From Sipunculus nudus (taxonomy: Eukaryota > Annelida > Sipuncula > Golfingiida > Sipunculidae), in contig CM049315.1 of the NCBI GenBank assembly GCA_026874595.1, forward strand, positions 7,624,664 through 7,688,663: a DNA stretch of 64,000 bases, in the 5' to 3' direction. Below the pieces are notes generated by a model. That model worked only from the letters and a program-made list of their open reading frames with translations. It did no database searches and had not been told where the DNA came from. The translations under genes and the position numbers were made by a program. This document shows, piece by piece, positions 37,699 to 48,592 of this stretch (positions within the stretch are counted from its first letter, which is position 1; the number at the start of each line of letters is the position of its first letter).

Positions 37699-38950
37699 CA
37701 GGACGCACGATACAACGTGGATCGATTCTTCTTATGACACTTTTTTTTATTCATTTTCCATACCTGTTAACCCCCATGGATAATGCACAATAAGAAATTT
37801 GGTTTCGTGATACGCTGGTTTTTTTATATCCCATGATTACGAGAAAAACAATAACACCAGTTTTTTCACCAAGTCTTTGAATAAATGGTAGGTTACCGCA
37901 TAGCAACCATGCGCCTCTGAGATACGTAGCTATGAGCTGGACATGTTTACAATATAATCTATGATTTTACTTCAGATAACTATATATTCCTCAGCCCGTG
38001 GGTCAAAGTAACATAATTTTCATTAAAAAAATACATATTTTTAACTAAAAATAAACAAGGGTTAAATCAACTTTGCAAGACAACAGGCGTAAATCAGCTA
38101 ATTGAATCGGGTGTTCCTGGAATAAAGTTTGTTATAGTTTATACTTTTGTCTCATTATAAGATCCCATTATCCACTCTTTCGCTTCAAGCTGTTCCGTCT
38201 GTTATGGTGACGTTGCGAAGCTTGTCAGGGGATGTTTCAGACATTTTCCGGAGCACTCTTTAGGAAATGAGATTTTACAGTTTACTCAGACTTATGTCTG
38301 GTTGTCCTTATTGTAATATTTTAATCCCGAAAATGTTATCATGCTGATGAACATTTTTATATCCATTGACGGTCAAAATTATGTTAAAATTGTCCATGGT
38401 TGTAATTTTGTTCAAGCAGCAAAAATGCAGCATTGGCTTTTCGATTGGAATTCCATACCTTTTCTTCAATGTTTATTGTTTTCTTGCCAGTTTCATCCAG
38501 TAATAGGATGTGCTTGAAATGTTTCCTTTCTGCTTCATACCGAGAAACCTATGGACATAACTATAGATTTTCCGTACTGTTACCTTGATGGAATTAGTTA
38601 TTAAATATTATAAATGACCCAGACAGAATTTATGTAGGTGTTCAGCCTCGGATACCCTCCACTGTCTTCATGTATTCTTGGGAGTCATGAATTTAATGTA
38701 TTTAGCTCTTCGGGGCATCGGGTTACAACCACAAATTAAACACAGGCTGATTTTGTATTTGAGTGCGTCCTTTCCTTTTAAGGATGAATTCTTTCAGGAT
38801 GACACTCGTTCAGTGACTCCTCGGCATATTTTTGCTTTTGTTTTTGGTTAAAAACATGTTTGGAAAATATACCTGCGCACATCCACAGTCCATGTAAAAG
38901 TGTGAGGCTTAAGTTTTTTTTTTCTCTGTGGCCGCAACATTTACAGTGAA
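31596..38950. other. Long intergenic stretch without recognised genes
   Basis: I see no coding sequence that I can support. Contents noted: a GC-richer patch at about 31990-32230 (GGGCGGAGCC, CATGCGCACGTG) that could be regulatory; runs of G at 34193-34209 and around 34300-34317; an A-run at 35948-35972; about four imperfect copies of ATATATCAACTGACTAGAA at 36399-36500; and a 28-base A-run at 37671-37698. The 93-codon minus-strand frame at 34808-35089 begins with ATG and has a fairly normal composition but no recognisable motif. Confidence 0.35.
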
Positions 38951-39085
38951 ACGTCTCTCAGTAGGCAATCTAATTAAGTGGGCTCTTCTATAAAGTGGGC
39001 AGTTTGGCTCAGTCCCACAGGTGGCCATATAATGGAAATTTCGCTTTATAATGAAATGCGCTACCGAGATCACATGGATTAAGGT
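38951..39085 (+). mobile_element. Pogo/Tigger-like DNA transposon end
   Basis: The segment runs TACAGTGAAACGTCTCTCAG, then AAGTGGGC, ATAAAGTGGGCAGTTTGGCTC, CATATAATGGAAATTTC and TTTATAATGAAATGCGC. Pogo-class elements typically begin CAGTGAAACCTCT with internal repeats of the ATAA.G.GGC type. No matching opposite end or transposase is seen nearby, so this is a fragment or part of a short non-autonomous copy. Confidence 0.5.
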
Positions 39086-40172
39086 ATGGAAATGCTGTTG
39101 TCATTAAAATTCATAAGTTCCTTAATTTGGTTTCAGAACTGTTTCATCTTATATAAAATAAGGTCCACTACAAACATTGGCAAATATTAGGATGCTTTGC
39201 CAATGAGACCCAGCTCTTGATTCCGTACCAAGATCCTTTGGGCCATTTAGATGCAGCTGCTTAAAAAAGTGAACGAGCTAAATCCTACACGGAAAACACG
39301 CACGTGTGTGATCCCCGGACAGAGCACTGTAAGGCACACACGTCCTGCGTCTCAGTGGGATGTCGAAAATGTGCACGTCCTATCAAGCCCTGTCCTATCG
39401 GCTAGACAGGGTACATGTGTGGCCACATGTCAAAATGCTTTAGGAGCCAAATCAGGAAATGTGTATTCTCTGAGAAAGATCTTATATTTTTCTCCAACAC
39501 GAAAACGTTGGTTTCTCAGGCACAACGAGCATAATTTTTGAATCCCTGCCTCAAAATGTTTTATTTAATGTTCAACAGAACATTTTGTCATGTTGTACAT
39601 TTACCTGTTTACAGCAAAATTATTCTGTTATTATGAAGGTTTTCACTGACTAGAGGAAATATTTTTCGAATATTCATGATGAAATAGTTAAAGGAATCGC
39701 CATTCCCCGCACCGATTTCTGACAAAAATTGCCTGAGAACATTACCTCATATAATATCTATATACACCGACAAGTTGTTTAACAGTCGGGTCATTCATAA
39801 AGATTATATAGAAAGAAGCTAAATATTAAGGGCTTGTCCTCCTTAACTTAATAAAGTAAAAAATCAACAACATACTCTGAGAGATGCAGTTCAATGGCTT
39901 AGCTATAGGTTATGACTTTCGGGTTATTTATAAAGTCCCTTACATCAAAGCATTCCTAATTTCAGTAATTTCAGTAATCATCCTTTTCTTTCGTTTACAA
40001 TTTCAGGCAGTTAATCGCTGGCCTAAATCAATCATTAACTGTTGCATGATTAATTTGATTGTATGTTAGGACGAATTTATTCGATAATGAAATTGCGAAT
40101 CGGGTTTGACACAAAAGCCTGGAGAACTACCTTAGATGCTTTAGGAATCGATATATGTCTCAATCTGTGGAG
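39086..40172. other. Intergenic sequence containing a Cys-rich frame
   Basis: Apart from the 39308-39402 frame listed separately, nothing was recognised. An overlapping 96-codon frame from ATG 39251 shows no family resemblance. Confidence 0.35.
39308..39402 (+). other. Short cysteine-rich open frame
   Basis: One frame reads HCKAHTSCVSVGCRKCARP and then a last Cys and PIG before a stop. Cysteines are spaced C-X5-C-X4-C-X2-C-X6-C. Such spacing suggests a small disulfide-rich secreted domain, but there is no signal peptide, the upstream CCCCGGACAG is a poor acceptor, and a different frame is open across the same bases. Unrecognised. Confidence 0.2.
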
Positions 40173-40326
40173 TGTTACGGGGTGACATAAAAGCGGACCG
40201 AACTGTGCGCTAGTGAAGATTGCTTTTCTAACGAAGCGGTAGGTACGCTGTACTTGTGTGCCACCCGCATGGGTTCGAATCCCGGATCGGCCCAGTGTTT
40301 TCCCCTGAGTATTTGTCTTCGTAACA
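40173..40326 (+). repeat. Miniature element, left LTR with tRNA-like split promoter
   Basis: 154 bp with TGTTACG/CGTAACA termini. Inside are TAACGAAGCGG (40229-40239), resembling box A, and GGTTCGAATCC (40272-40282), a near-perfect box B, spaced like those of a tRNA gene. This could allow RNA polymerase III transcription. Acceptor-stem pairing is only partial (GCTTTTC against GATCGGC), so it is tRNA-like rather than a tRNA gene. Confidence 0.65.
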
Positions 40327-40328
40327 AA

Positions 40329-40338
40329 TGGGGGCTCG
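40329..40338 (+). promoter_or_regulatory. Primer binding site, tRNA-Pro type
   Basis: TGGGGGCTCG, two bases after the left LTR. It shares the TGGGGG.TCG core of the site in the large element at 2793. Confidence 0.6.
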
Positions 40339-40446
40339 ACCAACGTGACGGTAAAACGTAGTGGCCCAGGGAATAAGCTCACCAAAGTGTGACTCCTGGG
40401 ATAATTAGACTTGTTAATTAGTCAGAATGGTCTGACAGCGGGGGCG

Positions 40447-40564
40447 TGTCATAAAAGCGGACCGAATTGTCTCGCTAGTGAAGCTTGCTTTTCTAGCAAA
40501 GCGGTTGGTACGCCGACTCCCGGATCGGCCCAGTATTTTCCCTGAACAATTTGTCTTCGTAACA
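40447..40564 (+). repeat. Miniature element, right LTR
   Basis: 118 bp, preceded by GCGGGGGCG. It matches the left LTR but lacks about ten bases near the start and the stretch carrying most of box B. Box A here (TAGCAAAGCGG, 40494-40504) is closer to the tRNA consensus than in the left copy. Confidence 0.65.
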
Positions 40565-40770
40565 AAAGAAATGTTAAAACACCGTTGGATGTCCAACTTT
40601 TCCAAAAGGTTGGACATATCGGAACCTGTTATCATATGCCTTAATTTCATGAAATTCCTCCGTCTGTATACGTTTGGCAGACAACTCCTTATGTATTCTG
40701 TGCATATTTTCATGTTTGTTGTTTTTTTACATCAGTTGGCAAAAAGCTGGCGACACTAGGATGTAACTGG

Positions 40771-41223
40771 ATGAATTTTGTGCAGCCTATTACACATCCG
40801 TTTTGGGGGGCTGACATGATATATCGAACTTCTGATCGATATGCTGAGAATATAGCCTTCACCATATGGGGTTCCCCATTGAGGGATGCTCCCAAAACCC
40901 TTGTTTGCATGCATTTAATCGACCGATATTCCCGAGTGATTAGTGTACTGTACATTTGTGAATATTCTTTGGTTACTTTCCTTAATCCGGATCATGTACC
41001 GGATCCACACCTAAATTTAATCGATTCTTCATTTGCCTATTTCCGATATGGCCTGGACATTTCATTAAAAAAATCCTTTTTTTACTGTTTGGGTCATTTT
41101 GTGGACAAACACAGAGACACACGCAAACACGGACGGAGAAGAACTCATACTCTGCTTGCAGACACAATGATACGAAAATCGATGGCCCTGACAGGGAAAG
41201 GCACAATTACCAAAAGCCTCTGA
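40771..41223 (+). other. 150-codon open frame of unknown status
   Basis: Starts with ATG and is the longest ATG-started frame in non-repetitive sequence here. There is no signal peptide, recognised domain or periodic feature, and the composition is mixed. In 64 kb of AT-rich sequence read in six frames, one such frame is plausible by chance. The text LIDRYSRVIS recalls integrases, but no other integrase motif follows. Confidence 0.15.
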
Positions 41224-42230
41224 CATGAATTAATATGATTTTTTATTTCTCTTTCAGTGTTCTACATCATACGGTAACTGGAGACCAACCAACTTACCTA
41301 CCAATAAATACAAAAAAAATATTAATAATAATAATACCACCTGGCATGGAGAAATATATGTAAAGGCATATATTCACCATAAGTTACATTACCATTATAG
41401 GTTGGACGAATCGGATGGCAGTTTGCCGACTGTCAAAGCTAGGTTTATACATTACACGTGGTCTTGATAATATAATTGTTGTAAGAAGTGGACCATTTAG
41501 GAAATAATTGTATTAGTGCTGTGCATGTTTGATTAAACGTTGATTTGTGTAGCGTCGAGCGACAGAGTAGATTAAATAGGTTCAAGTAAACATTTGAACT
41601 GGAGTGTTTACCTTGACTTCCGATTCTTGTTACCCGATGTAGCTGCAGGTTTTGCCATTCCGTGGCGACTTCTGGCCGAACCAGTAAGATTATGTCGTGC
41701 ATTGTGTAAATCAGATAGTTATAAGGGTCGAGGCCATTGTGTTTCCCCAATGTAACATCAAGCTCGGTCAACCAATTCCCCTGCAGGGAAATTCTGATTA
41801 GACACCCACTGTTCGTGGACTAGATTGGAACCTAGAAGAACATACTCTGAATGTTCGTTATATATCCAGGCGAATGTATAAAGTGTCATTTTGTGGTGGT
41901 TTTGATTAAACCACGAGTAATCAGAACCGCTTTGACCTATAGGCCAGATAAGGTTTGACTTGTAGGTCAGATCAGCAGTCACCTGAAGGAAGATCAGCAA
42001 ATACTCGGATCGCTCTAGCAGTAGTAGTAGGACATTGTGTCCAGTGGCAGTTGTGAGAGGAACTTACTACTTTACTTTGAATAAAACGTCCTCCCTTGAA
42101 CCCTTAAATGCTCTTTAGAGTGAACTAGCTTGGGAACTTTTGAAGATTTCAGCTAGAATCCTAAATGCGCTGTTCTTCCTTAAACCTCCAGTGGGTTCTT
42201 TAGTATAACCCGCAAGGTTCAACACAGAAT
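41224..42230. other. Intergenic sequence, nothing recognised
   Basis: Short minus-strand frames (41445-41771, 41758-42000) have no recognisable features. Confidence 0.35.
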
Positions 42231-43965
42231 TTCGACGATGGTTTTGTATAGAACCTCACAGTGTACTTAGTCGGATTCTGAGTGGGTAAACATGGTTCCA
42301 TATAGAATCTCACAGGGTACTTAGTCGTATACTGAGTGGGTAAACATGGTTCCAAGAAGAATCTGACAGGGTACTTAGTCGGATACTGAGTGGGTAACCA
42401 TAGTTCCATGAAGAACCTGACAGGGTACTTTGTCGTATACTGAGTGGGTAACCATGGTTCCATGAAGAACCTGATAGGGTACTTAGTCGGATACTGAGTG
42501 GGTAACCATGGTTCCTTGAAGAATCTGACAGGGTACTTAGTCGGATACTGAGTGGGTAACCATGGTTCCATGAAGAATCTGACAGGGTACTTAGTCGTAT
42601 ACTGAGTGGGTAACCATGGTTCCATGAAGAATCTGACAGGGTACTTAGTCGTATACTGAGTGGGTAACCATGGTTCCATGAAGAACCTCACGGGGTAGTT
42701 AGTCGGATACTGAGTGGGTAACCATGGTTCCATGAAGAATCTGACAGGATACTTAGTCGTATACTGAGTGGGTAACCATGGTTCCATGAAGAATCTGACA
42801 GGGTACTTAGTCGTATACTGAGTGGGTAACCATGGTTCCATGAAGAACCTGACAGGGTACTTTGTCGTATACTGAGTGGGTAACCATGGTTCCATTAAGA
42901 ACCTGATAGGGTACTTAGTCGGATACTGAGTGGGTAACCATGGTTCCATTAAGAACCTGATAGGGTACTTAGTCGGATACTGAGTGGGTAACCATGGTTC
43001 CATGAAGAATCTGACAGGGTACTTAGTCGGATACTGAGTGGGTAACCATGGTTCCATGAAGAATCTGACAGGATACTTAGTCGTATACTGAGTGGGTAAC
43101 CATGGTTCCATGAAGAATCTGACAGGGTACTTAGTCGTATACTGAGTGGGTAACCATGGTTCCATGAAGAACCTCACGGGGTAGTTAGTCGGATACTGAG
43201 TGGGTAACCATGGTTCCATGAAGGATCTGACAGGGTACTTAGTCGTATACTGAGTGGGTAACCATGGTTCCATGAAGAATCTGACAGGGTATTTAGTCGT
43301 ATACTGAGTGGGTAACCATGGTTCCATGAAGAATCTGACAGGGTACTTAGTCGGAAACTGAGTGGGTAAACATGGTTCCATGAAGAATCTGACAGGGTAC
43401 TTAGTCGGATACTGAGTGGGTAACCATGGTTCCATGAAGAATCTGACAGGGTACTTAGTCGGATACTGATTTGGTAACCATGGTTCCATGAAGAATCTGA
43501 CAGGGTACTTAGTCGGATACTGAGTGGGTAACCATGGTTCCATGAAGAATCTGACAGGGTACTTAGGCGGATACTGAGAGGGTAACCATGGTTCCATGAA
43601 GAACCTGACAGGGTACTTAGTCGGATACTGAGTGGGTAACCATGGTTCCATGAAGAACCTGACAGGGTACTTAGGCGGATACTGAGTGGGTAACCATGGT
43701 TCCATGAAGAACCTGACAGGGTACTTAGTCGTATACTGAGTGGGTAACCATGGTTCCATGAAGAATCTGACAGGGTACTTAGTCGTATACTGAGTGGGTA
43801 ACCATGGTTCCATAAAGAACCTGACAGGGTACTTAGGCGGATACTGAGTGGGTAACCATGGTTCCAAGAAGAATCTGACAGGGTACTTAATCGTTTACTG
43901 AGTGGGTTACCATGGTTCCATAATGAACCTCACAGGGTACTTAGTCGTATACTGAGTGGGTAACC
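42231..43965. repeat. 54-bp minisatellite, about 32 units
   Basis: Head-to-tail units of CATGGTTCCATGAAGAATCT plus GACAGGGTACTTAGTCGGAT and ACTGAGTGGGTAAC with point differences. Because 54 is divisible by three, one minus-strand frame stays open for 555 codons (42200-43867). It encodes 18-residue units reading MEPWLPTQYPTKYPVRFF. The two units beyond 43867 contain stops in the same frame (such as TGG TAA), and no promoter, splice signal or signal peptide is attached. I treat it as a non-coding satellite. Confidence 0.95.
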
Positions 43966-44246
43966 CCTGCGTTAGTGCTCTTCATGTATCATTTTAGGAG
44001 GGGTTCGGTGCAGTAGTAAATATGACACCACATGGTTACCATCTATCGAAGAAATTTAAGATTATTAACTATATATATAAGCAGAGTTTTAAGAGTTAAA
44101 GTAACAACTTAGAGAGCATGCGAGGATGATAATTTTTGGAGCATAAAGAAATTTTAAAATTATGCCCACTTAAATTGCGGGTTCACAGGTCTAGTTTTGA
44201 AGCAAATTCTTCCTATTAATAGAACTTTCATCACGTTGAATTTGAA

Positions 44247-44793
44247 AGATGGTGCACTGTATCTGTATGTAGTACCCTGGTCACTCACAGAGAAACGATG
44301 CACTTTATTTGTAAGTAGTACCCTGGTAACTCACAGAGAGCTGATGCACAATATTTGTATGCAGTAGCCTGGACAGTCACAAAGACTTTGTGCACTATAT
44401 TTGTATGTTGTACCCTGGTCACTCACGTAGAGATGATGCACTGTAGTTGTACGTAGTGCCCTGGTCAATCACCGAGAGCTGATGCATTGTATCTGTATAT
44501 AGTAGCCTGGTAACTCACAGAGAGCTGATGCACTGTATTTGTATGCAGTAGCCTGGTCACTTACAGAGAGATGAACAGCGTATTTGTTTGTAGTAGCCTT
44601 TTCACTCACAGTTAGATGATGCAATGTATTTGTATGTAATACCCTGGTCACTCACAGAGAGCTGATGGACTGTATTTGTATGTAGTAGCCTGGTCACTCT
44701 CAGTTAAATGATGCATTGTATTTGTATGTAGTACCCTGGTCACTCACAGAGAGCTGATGCACTGTATTTGTATGTAGTAGCCTGATCCCTCTA
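44247..44793. repeat. 46-bp minisatellite, about 12 units
   Basis: Degenerate units of GATGCACTGTATTTGTATGT plus AGTACCCTGGTCACTCACAG and AGAGCT. More diverged than the neighbouring 54-bp array, so probably older. Confidence 0.93.
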
Positions 44794-45362
44794 TAGTCGA
44801 ATCGAAAATATGTCGAATACCATAAACTGTCTAAAGACGCTGTCTGCTTCCTTTTTTCTTTACTGTAAACCCAGGATAATTTCAGATTTTAGTTTCTCAA
44901 GTTGAAATTCGTAAACCAATTTAATCATAAGACAATATGCATTTGCAGATTTATTTACATTTAAGCATGAGTTTCACAAGTGCTAATACAGTTCAGATAT
45001 CTAATCTTTCAAAATTTAGAAAAATAATTAAAAATAAGCGGAAAAAATAATCACTATAATCATTTTTCTCATTGTACCCAGATTTGTTCGACTAGTACAT
45101 ACTTGGTCATTCCATTAAATGTACATGCATAACTTGTTAGCAGTTCGCTAAAGTATATTTCCATCTTCACTTTGTCAGAGATACATAATATTTCAACTGT
45201 TATAGCAAAAACAGAATGAATATGAATATGATCTGAGTATTGAGAATACCTCAATTTATTAAAACAAGTAAACGGTACACATTTCAGAAAACCACGAGTT
45301 TATAAATCATCAAAGAGTTCCATTGTTGATTTAAAATCTTTATTAAATTATTCTTCTTCCTA
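44794..45362. other. AT-rich intergenic sequence
   Basis: Nothing recognisable was seen. Confidence 0.4.
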
Positions 45363-45577
45363 TAAGGTCGGCCTGGACAGCCGAGGGGTAAAACGCTCGG
45401 TTCCCTCCGCGGGCGACCTGGGTTCAATCCCCGGTATGGCTATGAGAGTTGGTTTTAGATGCCCTTCCAGAGTCGTTGCTTTTTTCCTCCGGTTTCCTCC
45501 ACCCCTACATACTACCGCACGCCGCTCTTTAAATTTTAATTAGTTTTTACGCTGCAAAAAAATAATAAAAATAATTA
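45363..45577 (+). mobile_element. tRNA-derived SINE
   Basis: The head resembles a tRNA: box-A-like TGGACAGCCGAGGGG (about 45372-45386) and box B GGTTCAATCCC (about 45421-45431) with a paired T arm (CCTGG...CCCGG). A body with CTTTTTTCCTCCGGTTTCCT and CCACCCCTACATAC follows, then an A-rich tail. The tRNA head, unrelated body and A-rich tail identify a SINE. It is not a functional tRNA because the acceptor stem does not close. Confidence 0.72.
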
Positions 45578-46372
45578 TGACCTCGGTAGTTTTTTCTGAT
45601 TAAGAAGGAATTAGATCATGAAAATTTGATTAACATTGCATGCTAGCTCCACTTGAACTTTTGCTTTAAATTATTCTGAATGATCGTGAGAGAAAACTTA
45701 AAACATCATTCTTATTTGTATTGCTAAAAAGAGATATTGTCACGAAAGTTACCTTTAAAATTTTATTCTGTTTCCTTAATCAAGTTTAGATTCACAATGG
45801 TAAACATCATTACAGTTTGTCAAAGCTCAATAAACTAAATACATTACCTTGCATTTTTATTCACAGGAACAGGAATAAAATAAAGCAGGTCATTCAATTA
45901 ATAATTTCCCAGGTATCTGAACACCTGTCGCAGCGGTATTCATCTATAACCCCTTAAGATTATATTTACCGCTGGATGGGCGAAAATACACCTTCCGGTT
46001 ATAAAACCTAATCTTCTCATTCTTTGCCTTTATTTAACAAGAATTTATTCACAAAAACATTTCACATACACGAAAACATACAAAAGCAACAAAACAGGTA
46101 ATGAAGTTACATTACAGTAAACGCTTCCTACACAAAATATGCCTAACACAAAAGACTTACAGGGACTTGCCCAACAAACAGTTTCGCTTTTGCTACCTGC
46201 TTGCACTGGTTACTTTAATGATTGTAAATGGATTAAGGAATTTCCCCATTTTTCTAAATGTAAATATATTTTTTTTACCTGGAATATTTCTTTCAACATG
46301 ATATACCTGCTGTAAATACCTACACAGTTCAGTAAAATCTGGCAACTGACCTTTACGCCTACACACATATAT
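45578..46372. other. Intergenic sequence, partly probable LINE 3' untranslated region
   Basis: No gene recognised. The part next to 46373 would be the 3' untranslated region of the minus-strand LINE. Confidence 0.35.
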
Positions 46373-46741
46373 TTATCTTTTAACAGTTAGAATAATAGTG
46401 TTTGCCCTTTGTGAACCGTAATCATTCAAAATAACGTCTTTTAATTTTAATTCGTTTTCTTGTGTCCGGTTTTTCTCTAAGAAATTATTTTTAATTTTGT
46501 TCCTTATTGTACCGACTTTGGGGCAAAACCAAAGTCTATGTTTCATAGTCCCTTCTTCCTGTTTACAAAATGTACAAGAGGCATCATTCACCAAATTGAT
46601 CTCAAAGAGAAAGGAATTCAAAACTAAGCAGTTATGCATTATCCTGTACTGGAAATATCTCAGTTTACTATCAATTGTTGTCCTGTATAAATTTTTAAAG
46701 CCTTTATAAACCTCATCTTCTGTGACATTAAACTCTAACAT
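46373..46741 (-). pseudogene. LINE C-terminal Cys-His domain
   Basis: A 120-residue open piece with RYFQYRIMHNCLVLN, then CTFCKQEEGTMKHRLWFC, a C-X2-C...H-X4-C arrangement typical of L1/Tx1 ORF2 C-termini. It ends at a stop at 46373. Confidence 0.8.
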
Positions 46742-46982
46742 CCATCTTTTGACCGTTTTCTCCGTTTTTTTTACTGAAATCCTGTAAAACCTTTCTATAA
46801 ACAGTTTTGGTCATATCTTTATTTTTAATCAGGTTACAAAAATCTATTTTGTTTCTTGTCTCAGATTCTACCTCACCATAATTGATATTATCTGTAATAC
46901 ATTTCTTCAATGGTAATGGTAAGGCGTTCTTTCAGCTTTGATAATTAAAAATCAAATTAATTTTACAACCGTATTTTACATT

Positions 46983-47560
46983 TTATTCATTATATTTCAA
47001 CCACCTTAAATTATGCCCGCTCTCACACAAGAGATGTTTCAGCTTTGTTACTCCTCTCTGTAACAAACTTTTTATACATACCACTCTTTCATCAATTTTA
47101 ATATTTGAATTAAACCGTAATGGTTCCTCAAGTATGTCTTCAATATTATTTACATTTTTGTACTTATATCTCGCCAAAAATCGAAGTATCTCTACCCAAA
47201 ACGGACTGCACTTAACAGATAAAGATATAATATCCTTTTCATCAATATTCCCTTCAAGGATATATTTATATTCTTTCTTAAATTCGTTACGGCCAGATCA
47301 CTCCATATTTTTAGCTTTAACTCCTCTCCAACGAAGAGTCATTTTATCCAAGCTACATTTAGGGCAATATTTTTTCATTCAGGGTTTATCATGTCCGATC
47401 CTCCTGTCTCTTTAGAATTATATAAAAACTTTCTACTTATTTTATTTGTGCCCCCGTCCCAAACAAACTTATAAAGCTTTGAATACAATTTTTTATAAAA
47501 TTGTTCCGTAGGTCCGGGGAGGACTGACATTATATAAGTTAATTGTGATAATATATGATT
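46983..47560 (-). pseudogene. LINE post-RT linker remnant
   Basis: Minus-strand pieces such as FYKKLYSKLYKFVWDGG, KFLYNSKETGG and LEEPLRFNSNIKI match the usual L1/Tx1 region after RT (WxGKxxKI..LxxPxxxGGL and the LxxPLxxNxxI motif). Confidence 0.7.
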
Positions 47561-47599
47561 TCCCTATAGGTGTCAACATGCGATGGGACCACTGTTTTA

Positions 47600-47950
47600 T
47601 TATTCTATAAATATTTCCATCTGCTTGTTATAATTTATGTCGACCATTTGTTGGAAGCTTGTAGTTATGGTTATACCTAAAACTGATACAGGCTCCTCTG
47701 TCCATTTGAGTTCTAGCTGATTAATTTTATCTTTTTCATATAGACACATTTTTGAAAGAGGTTTGATTAAAAGTTTTTCTTTATTTATTTTCAATCCAGA
47801 TATGATCTTAGATTCTTCAAAGTTCTGTAATGCTGTTCTAACCAAGGTTTCCCCATCGGATAAGATTAAACACATGTCATCGGCGTATTGTGTGATTTTG
47901 TTGTAAAATTCTATGGGGAGACCATCTGTTCCAGGAGATTTGTTTGAATG
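47600..47950 (-). pseudogene. LINE reverse transcriptase remnant with central deletion
   Basis: Reads SPGTDGLPIEFY, an early RT motif, then within four residues QYADDMCLILSDGE (YADD codons at 47876-47887), then SKIISGLKINKEK and SVLGITI, the later RT motifs. Intact relatives have well over 100 residues between the first two motifs, including the first catalytic Asp. Those are missing here without breaking the frame at the junction. Confidence 0.85.
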
Positions 47951-48592
47951 GAATGTTTTTAATACTTCTGTTACTTTAGACTGTTATATCTCTGTCACAC
48001 CAATCTTTTGTTTCTTGGGTTATTTTTTTCTATATCAATATCATTATTTAAAGGATCTTACGAAATGCTGTCAGCCCTATAAAGTTTTCATAAAATTGTT
48101 TCATCCGCTCTAGAATTTCTGCTGGTTGACGTGTTTAGTTGCCTTGATCATCCTTTAAATTAGTTATATGTTTCTTACTATAGTTTCTTTTTACTAAATT
48201 AAAAAAAACTTTAATGGTTTCTCCCCTCCTCATACCAAGTCGCTTTACTTCGTATTATCGCTCATATAGTTTAAATTTCTGTTTATTCTTCAAATTTTTC
48301 TTTTATATTTTATTTTAGCTTCTATTACACCATTTGTATAACTTGGTATCATACTTATCATTTCTTTTTCAATATTCTTCATCTTTTGTATTCTTTCTCT
48401 TTTTTCTGTGCTGAATATTTTATTGTAACACCCCTAATTACACATGTTAAGGTAGCCCAGAGTAAATTAGGTTTCGTCTGCGGATTATCTTCATCACTCT
48501 CTCTATATTTTCTTTAATTATTTTTATATATTTCGAGTCATCTAACAGAGAGCAATTGAACTTCCAAAATCCAGGACCGCGAGGATTTTCTG

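Larger units (their letters stand above)
40173..40564 (+). mobile_element. Miniature LTR retrotransposon (TRIM-like) with tRNA-like LTR
   Basis: Two direct repeats (40173-40326 and 40447-40564) share GACATAAAAGCGGACCGAA-type starts and TTTGTCTTCGTAACA ends. The internal part is only 120 bp. It opens two bases after the first repeat with TGGGGGCTCG (40329-40338), a perfect 10-base complement of the tRNA-Pro 3' end. It closes with GCGGGGGCG directly before TGT of the second repeat. This LTR-PBS-short spacer-PPT-LTR layout at under 400 bp defines a terminal-repeat retrotransposon in miniature. It has no coding capacity, so it would need helper proteins. No target duplication is evident (GGAG before, AAAG after). 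The alternative is two tandem copies of a tRNA-derived SINE. Confidence 0.6.

Noticed and set aside
40200-40320. Functional tRNA gene inside the miniature LTR
   Set aside because: Acceptor pairing is only partial, and the sequence recurs with deletions as part of a mobile repeat.
40077-40759. Frames of 90-102 codons on both strands around the miniature element
   Set aside because: They run across LTR boundaries and non-coding promoter motifs.
45366-45440. tRNA gene
   Set aside because: Boxes A and B are present, but the acceptor stem does not close and the sequence runs into a SINE body with an A-rich tail.
46497-48113. Plus-strand frames across the LINE
   Set aside because: Shadows of the minus-strand ORF2 remnant, which has recognisable domains.
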